A DNA stretch of 25,520 nt from Rhodocollybia butyracea (lineage: Eukaryota > Basidiomycota > Agaricomycetes > Agaricales > Omphalotaceae), in contig JADNRY010000806.1 of the NCBI GenBank assembly GCA_015501585.1, positions 1 to 25,520 of the forward strand. Reading direction: 5' to 3'. Positions 20,842 through 25,520 of this stretch are shown here, piece after piece; the first letter of the stretch is position 1; each line of letters opens with the position of its first letter. The position numbers and the translations under genes were made by a program. A model generated the notes under the pieces. The model saw only the letters and a program-made list of their open reading frames with translations, made no database searches and had not been told where the DNA came from.

Positions 20842-23057
20842 TTAATAACCACCTTCGTCCTGCGGACGATGCGACGCCATCTGCCTTCGCTGTGTCTCCT
20901 CTAATTTTGGACAATTACTAATTCCATGTCCCAGTCCACCACAAACAGGGCATCCCTTGAGCATTCCACTTGGGAAACTCGAGGATCTTCTACCGTCGTG
21001 AGGAATGGCGGGACCCTACGGAAGCGAATAAGTAAACAACATCTTAGCTCGGTATCAATAATAAAAACTCACTTTTGCCCCGCCTCCATGAGCAAATACT
21101 TGAGATCCAAAAGCGTCTGTTCCGGCGTATTCATATTCACAAACGTCGTTGCAATGCCGGTCTTTCCGCTGCGCCCCGTCCTTCCAATCTGATGCACATA
21201 ATCCTCAATCTCTTTTGGCATGGAAAAAATGATAACATGCTGGATTTCGTTGAAATCGAGACCTTTGGAAGCTACTCCGGATGCGACCATAACGTCCTTA
21301 GCTCCACTTTTGAATGATTTTATGGCGTACTGGCGTTCTTCCTGGGCTAGAGAAACATGAATCAGAATTTATCAATGGAAAAAGTATGGACCTACTTTTA
21401 GAACCGTGAATAGCTACAGCTTCAACACCTTTCAGAAGAAGGTATTCTTGGATATCTAGCAAATTACTCAATATTCATAATAACGAGAGGTTCGAAACAT
21501 TGCTCACCATCGACTTCGTTCTTGTTTTCACTAAAAATGATCACTGGCGGCGGAGTCTTCTGCAAACACTCCAAGAGATACACCATTTTCGCTTCCTGCT
21601 TGACGTATTCGATGACTTGCAACACATCCAAGTTTGCGGCACCAGCCCGGCCGACGTTGACCAGCACCGGACGAATGAGTGACGATTGAGCGAAATCCTG
21701 AATCTTGCGGGCATGGTAGCAGAAAACAAGAGTGTTTGACGTTGTCGCTGTATCAAGAGTCCGCGTCAGAATTGATATCGAGAAATGCCACTGCAAAAAG
21801 ATACCTTGAAAAAGCTCATGATATTTCCTCACATCGTCCTCAAACCCAAGATCAATCATCCGGTCGGCCTCGTCCATACAGAGGAATTTGCAGTTATTGA
21901 ACGTAAATTTCTTTTTTTCAAGCATGTCTATAAGCCGACCAGGTGTAGCCACCACAATATGCAGACCTTTGCTCATCGTATGGCTTTGATCGCTCATGGA
22001 TATCCCACCGATGCAGAGTAATGTGTTGAGTTGGGGATATTTTCCTTCTCTCGCCAGGGCTGATGTCCAAGTCAGAACGTTCTCATACGTTTGATTTGCC
22101 AGCTCTCTGGATGGACATAGTATGACGCCAACGGGTCCTTCGCCTCGGACGAATGGTACTTTTGTTTCCTCTTCAAGTGCGAGCATGATGAGCGGCAAAC
22201 AGAAGGCGAGCGTCTTGCCGGAACCAGTAAAAGCGATTCCAATGAGGTCTCGTCCTGAGAACCTAATGAGCGGTTAGGATTTGAAGAGGAGGATAAAGGA
22301 GAAAACTTACGCAGTAGGAATGCCTTGTAATTGAATGGGAGTAGGAGCAGTTATACGATTTGTCCTAAAGATACTCCAAGATGGCATTGGGTATTTTCAT
22401 GTCCTAGTATTGGGTTAGAAAGATAAGCAACACGAATTGAGCAAGTACGCACAACAAAATGCTCGATTGGCGGAGGAATGTCTTCGCTTCCACCAGAATG
22501 GCATGTTTCTCTCGAATGTGGTGGTGTTCCTGTTCTGTGCGATCTCGAATGTACTTTGGAGGTCGCCAGCTTGTCTTTAATGATTCTGTATATTGTATAC
22601 CCTTGGCCAACTCGAGATCCGACAAAAGTTTCTTCCGGCTTTGATGGCCTCGAGAATTTCTTCTTCTGCTTCCTTGGTCTTCTGTTCTACGGTCTTCTTG
22701 GAATCTGCATCGTCGGTTACAAACACCAGTAGAGAATGCAAACCACACACACCTTCTTCAGCTTGCGTGAATGGACATCCTGGGCTTCCATTAACAATGT
22801 TCGCTCTTTCCGTGCCCTTTCTTTCCTTCGCTCTTCTTCTTTGGCCTCGTCTTCGATTTCTCCCTGTTCTCGTTGCTTATCTCGAGTGCCCTTGGTTGTC
22901 CCGCCCAACGAAGAAAGCTTGGTGAGCTTTTTTCTTGTCGCGTTGAGAAACTGGAAACATAAGGAACATAATCATCGGTTTCGTCGTCTAAATTGTATAA
23001 TGGAGGAGACGGTGAACGTTGAACACGGCGCCGTTTCGTTGGGTTTTCCGAAGTCAT
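20842..23057 (-). CDS. DDX41: DDX41-type DEAD-box RNA helicase with CCHC zinc knuckle (frame broken)
   Basis: ATP-dependent RNA helicase, nuclear; in animals DDX41 is linked to the spliceosome C complex. The N-terminus is charged (TKRRRVQRSPSPPLYNLDDE). Helicase motifs in order: Q-motif region (TAPTPIQLQGIP), motif I AFTGSGKT, Ia PSRELANQ, GG, Ib TPGRL, II DEADR, III SAT, the second RecA part with VIIFSENKNEVD, GVASKGLDF, and VI HQIGRTGRSGKTG. The C-terminus carries GCPVCGGLGHGISNC, a CX2CX4HX4C knuckle that defines the DDX41 group, and stops at 20842. At least eight single-base breaks lie near 22956, 22930, 22630, 22486, 22368, 21825, 21710 and 20970, all in homopolymers. A further anomaly at the intron donor near 22750 also needs one extra G. 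Introns are visible near 22380-22435, 22260-22310, 21750-21805, 21460-21510, 21340-21395 and 21025-21075. The gene is surely functional in the organism; the breaks look technical. Confidence 0.93.
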
Positions 23058-23136
23058 GATGAACAAGAGCAAAAGCAGATGGTCACCCGGCCCGGAACTT
23101 ATATAAAATCGATGGGCTGGATTACTTTCTTCACAG
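23058..23136. promoter_or_regulatory. 79-bp divergent promoter of the helicase and GalT genes
   Basis: Only 79 bases separate the two start codons (23057 minus, 23137 plus). The spacer has a GC-rich patch (GGTCACCCGGCCCGG, 23081-23095) and a TATA box facing GalT at 23102-23108. Transcription starts must lie inside this spacer or overlap the opposite coding start. Confidence 0.7.
23102..23108 (+). promoter_or_regulatory. TATA-like element of the GalT gene
   Basis: TATAAAA lies 28 bases upstream of the GalT ATG, so the 5' leader would be very short or transcription would start close to the ATG. It could be a chance AT stretch. Confidence 0.4.
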
Positions 23137-24507
23137 ATGGCTGAGATTTTTGACCCATCGACACACCCCCACAGACGTTGTACGTGGCTTCCCCTCTCAC
23201 AACCCAAAACTCAACGTTTGATACACAGATAACCCTCTTAACAATGAACATGTAATCGTGTCTCCTCATCGAAACAAGCGTCCTTGGCTCGGTCAAGTTG
23301 AGCCTCCCCAAAGTACTGAGCTTCCACAGTACGATCCAGCGTGTTATCTTTGCCCCGGAAACACCAGAGCTGGGGGAGGAAAACCGAAGCATACAAGCAC
23401 ACTTTGATTTTCGAGAATGACTTTGCTGCAGTCTTGCCTCTCCAATGCCGAGGCTCCTGTTGCTCCTCATCATCTTCTCACCACCGATCCCGTAGGAGGC
23501 GTCTGTGATGTCTTGATCTTCCATCCAAGGCATGATCTTACTATATCAAGATTGTCTGTACAAGATCTCCAGCGTATCATCGAAGAATGGATCAGCATCT
23601 ATGTCAAACGTGGTTCGCAGGAGGGAATCAAGCATGTCCAAATCTTCGAGGTTTGCTCATCCGTTCAACTAATCAAATTCAACTTATTTTTCCTTAGAAC
23701 AAAGGAGCGATGATGGGCTGCTCGAACCCTCATCCTCATGGCCAAATATGGTCGTTCACAGCAGAACCAAGATTCTTGCACGCGAAAAAGTCAACTTTAT
23801 CGATTACTCTAAATCCATACACCCGCATTCGTCAGCTCCCAAGGGACCTCATGGTAAATAAACAACGCTCTGGATGGAAAACCTTGATTGATTCATCCAG
23901 GAAAACCATGCGTGCTATGCGAATACGCTCATACGGAAGTCAACCTCGAGAGTGCAGAGCGGGTCGTAGTCAAGAATGAACAATGGGTCGCTGTCGTTCC
24001 GTGGTGGGCATACTGGCCTTTTGAAATTCTACGTACGTGCTGGCCGATATCTCAACACCTATCAGCAACTAATGCCCCCACAGTCCTCCCTTACCACCGT
24101 CACATCCCATCCATCTCGCACTTGACGTCCGAAGAAAAGACTTCCTTTGCCGATATCCTTTCCAAAGTCACCAAACGCTATGACAACCTCTTCTCCTGTT
24201 CATTCCCCTATTCAATGGGTATCCATCAGCGCCCAATTCCCTTGTCATTACCAGAGGAAACCGACGAAGACGATATCGTACATCTACACCTACACTTTTC
24301 TCCACCTTTGCTACGAAGCGCTACGGTGAAGAAGTTTATGGCTGGGTGAGCTAACCGTTCAGGGATCCTATACCGCCATTGAACTAATCCCAATCTCTTT
24401 CAAGCATCGAGCTTATGGCCGAAGCCCAGCGCGACATCACTCCTGAACAAGCCGCAGCGCAGCTCCGGGCTTGCTCAGAGATTCATTACATGGATGCAAA
24501 GGAATAG
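23137..24507 (+). CDS. galactose-1-phosphate uridylyltransferase (frame broken)
   Basis: Leloir-pathway enzyme: UDP-glucose plus galactose-1-phosphate gives UDP-galactose plus glucose-1-phosphate; cytosolic. It starts [18 protein letters not shown], with an intron (about 23173-23228) inside the RRYN codon pair. Then come [15 protein letters not shown], the zinc-type pair in [16 protein letters not shown], and the catalytic HxHxQ motif in [13 protein letters not shown], whose second His forms the uridylyl intermediate. Also present are [47 protein letters not shown] and the C-terminal [18 protein letters not shown]. About 370 residues, normal length. Breaks near 23408, 23440 and 23770 need single-base changes, mostly in homopolymers. 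Other introns: about 23652-23698, 23854-23900, 24032-24083 and 24347-24404. Equivalent to yeast GAL7/human GALT; no other galactose genes are in the window. Confidence 0.93.
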
Positions 24508-24908
24508 GAAATGGAAACTGGTCTTAACATTATACAATAAACCTTTATTCCCTCAGTACGTCTTGAAAGCGATAGAGATGTAGAAGGACCAGATTACTGA
24601 CTGAATGGCGCAGAAGCACCTTTGTTTGACGCCTGCATGCGGTTTGCATTCGGTGTAACTTGCGCAATGGAGTCGACGCCACAGCGATTCATGTGGGCAA
24701 ACAGAAATAAAGCATCAGAGTCTGATCAGAGTCAAAAAGAAAACTTGAATGTAGGAATTGCAAAATACAGCTTTGGCTTGCACCTCTACACAGAAAAAGA
24801 CGTGTAAGGCCGACGATATACAATTCAGTACAAATGAACTCCTCATACTTCTGTCTGTGAAGCTTGAAGAGTCGGGGATTGCTGCACAAGCAGTGTAGCT
24901 GAGGCATT
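24508..24908. other. convergent intergenic region
   Basis: About 400 bases between the stop codons of GalT and the kinase gene. A possible polyadenylation-like AATAAA lies at 24537-24542, just after the GalT stop. No gene supported. Confidence 0.45.
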
Positions 24909-25520
24909 CTACTTCCCTTCGATCTGCAACCACATGCTCCAACACTTCCTTTCCTCCTCAGTACCCTCGAAAGCCCAATTAACTTTTCTAATCTCGAAAA
25001 AGCCCTCCGCCTTGTCAGGTTCTTCGTATCCACTTCGAAATGAAGTAAAGGCGAGGTAAGGCAAAAGTTGACGCTTTTCCTATACCACAGTAGTCAGATA
25101 AAGCTTGGATAAGAACCGTTCTCATCACTCAAGCTCACCTCTCGAGATGCTACACATGGAGGAAGGTTGAATGCACGGTATAGGTTTGTTGTGCCATGCA
25201 AGCTCCATCGAACCAGTAAAAATAAAGCATTGAACGAAAGAAGTTCATAAAGTCATCCATATGCTAAACGTAGGGTAACCACAAACCTTGCAGGAACTTT
25301 GAATTTCCTAGCAACGTCGACATAGTGTTTCCTTGTCGGAGCATCGCGATTTGTATTATCTGAAGAACGTTTTAAGGACGGGTCAAGCTATGAACAACTC
25401 TAACTCACCAATAACACAACTAAGCCCTTGCTCTAATGCCTGCTCTACTGCGGCTACACATTTTGACCTTGTTCCTAGTGCATCCTGGACAAAATATGAG
25501 CGAATACTTGCGAACCGTTC
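24909..25520 (-). CDS. polynucleotide kinase 3'-phosphatase, C-terminal kinase part (partial)
   Basis: DNA-repair enzyme that restores 5'-phosphate and 3'-OH ends at strand breaks. Only the C-terminal part lies in the window; the phosphatase domain and the P-loop are beyond 25520. Seen on the minus strand: QDALGTRSKCVAAVEQALEQ, the signature VIDNTNRDAPTRKHYVD, KVPAR, FTGSMELAWHNNLYRAFNLP, LLPYLAFTSFRSGYEEP, and the C-terminus VNWAFEGTEEERKCWSMWL, stop at 24909. Exons: 25520-25409, 25359-25287, about 25228-25140 and 25080-24909. The third intron lacks an obvious AG acceptor: TTCAA stands where TTCAG is expected, next to TGCTTTATTTTTACTGG. No frame break was noted. The family match is strong. 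Confidence 0.9.

Noticed and set aside
1..24507. Programmed ribosomal frameshifting as a shared biological mechanism
   Set aside because: Shifts go both ways, sit in different short homopolymers without a common slippery site or downstream structure, and are absent from four central genes.
1..25520. CRISPR arrays, phage or bacterial operon features
   Set aside because: No repeat-spacer pattern; spliceosomal introns throughout show eukaryotic nuclear DNA.

Overview
This window is nuclear DNA of a filamentous basidiomycete, most likely an Agaricomycete. The evidence is dense short introns of about 45-60 nt with GT-AG (and at least two GC-AG) borders, small exons, a DUF6534-type multi-exon membrane protein, an F-box/leucine-rich protein of the mushroom-expanded type, and tRNA genes with introns. 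All gene calls come from reading translations and splice sites by eye; no database search was run.

Layout: (1) 1-2156, minus strand: 14-TM MFS drug:H+ antiporter-type transporter, 3' end cut by the window. (2) 2157-4248: gene-poor, nothing recognised. (3) 4249-5777, minus: F-box protein. (4) 6172-9132, minus: SDA1, a 60S ribosome biogenesis factor. (5) 9238-9319, plus: tRNA-Thr(AGT) with intron. (6) 9420-11079, minus: DUF6534 membrane protein in 14 exons. (7) 11526-11618, minus: tRNA-Lys(TTT) with intron. (8) 12233-13702, plus: EMG1/Nep1, an 18S rRNA pseudouridine methyltransferase. (9) 14107-15692, plus: GT8/LARGE-like type II Golgi glycosyltransferase. (10) 15902-17221, minus: unrecognised protein with a SUMO-interaction-like motif. 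(11) 18229-20290, plus: type I Baeyer-Villiger/flavin monooxygenase. (12) 20842-23057, minus: DDX41-type DEAD-box helicase with a zinc knuckle. (13) 23137-24507, plus: galactose-1-phosphate uridylyltransferase, divergent from the helicase across a 79-bp promoter. (14) 24909-25520, minus: polynucleotide kinase 3'-phosphatase, kinase part only.

The genes do not form one pathway. Most are housekeeping (ribosome assembly, RNA helicase, DNA repair, Leloir pathway, tRNA) with accessory genes between them (MFS pump, F-box, DUF6534, monooxygenase). The most striking structure is not a gene. Reading frames in 0-6 kb and 16.3-24 kb are broken again and again by +/-1 base changes, nearly all in short homopolymers and even inside highly conserved genes. 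The four genes between 6.2 and 15.7 kb splice into perfectly open frames (2658, 954, 1173 and 1389 nt). This points to uneven consensus quality in the assembly, not to pseudogenes. The frame breaks should be checked before any protein from the flanks is used. I found no convincing undescribed biological system.
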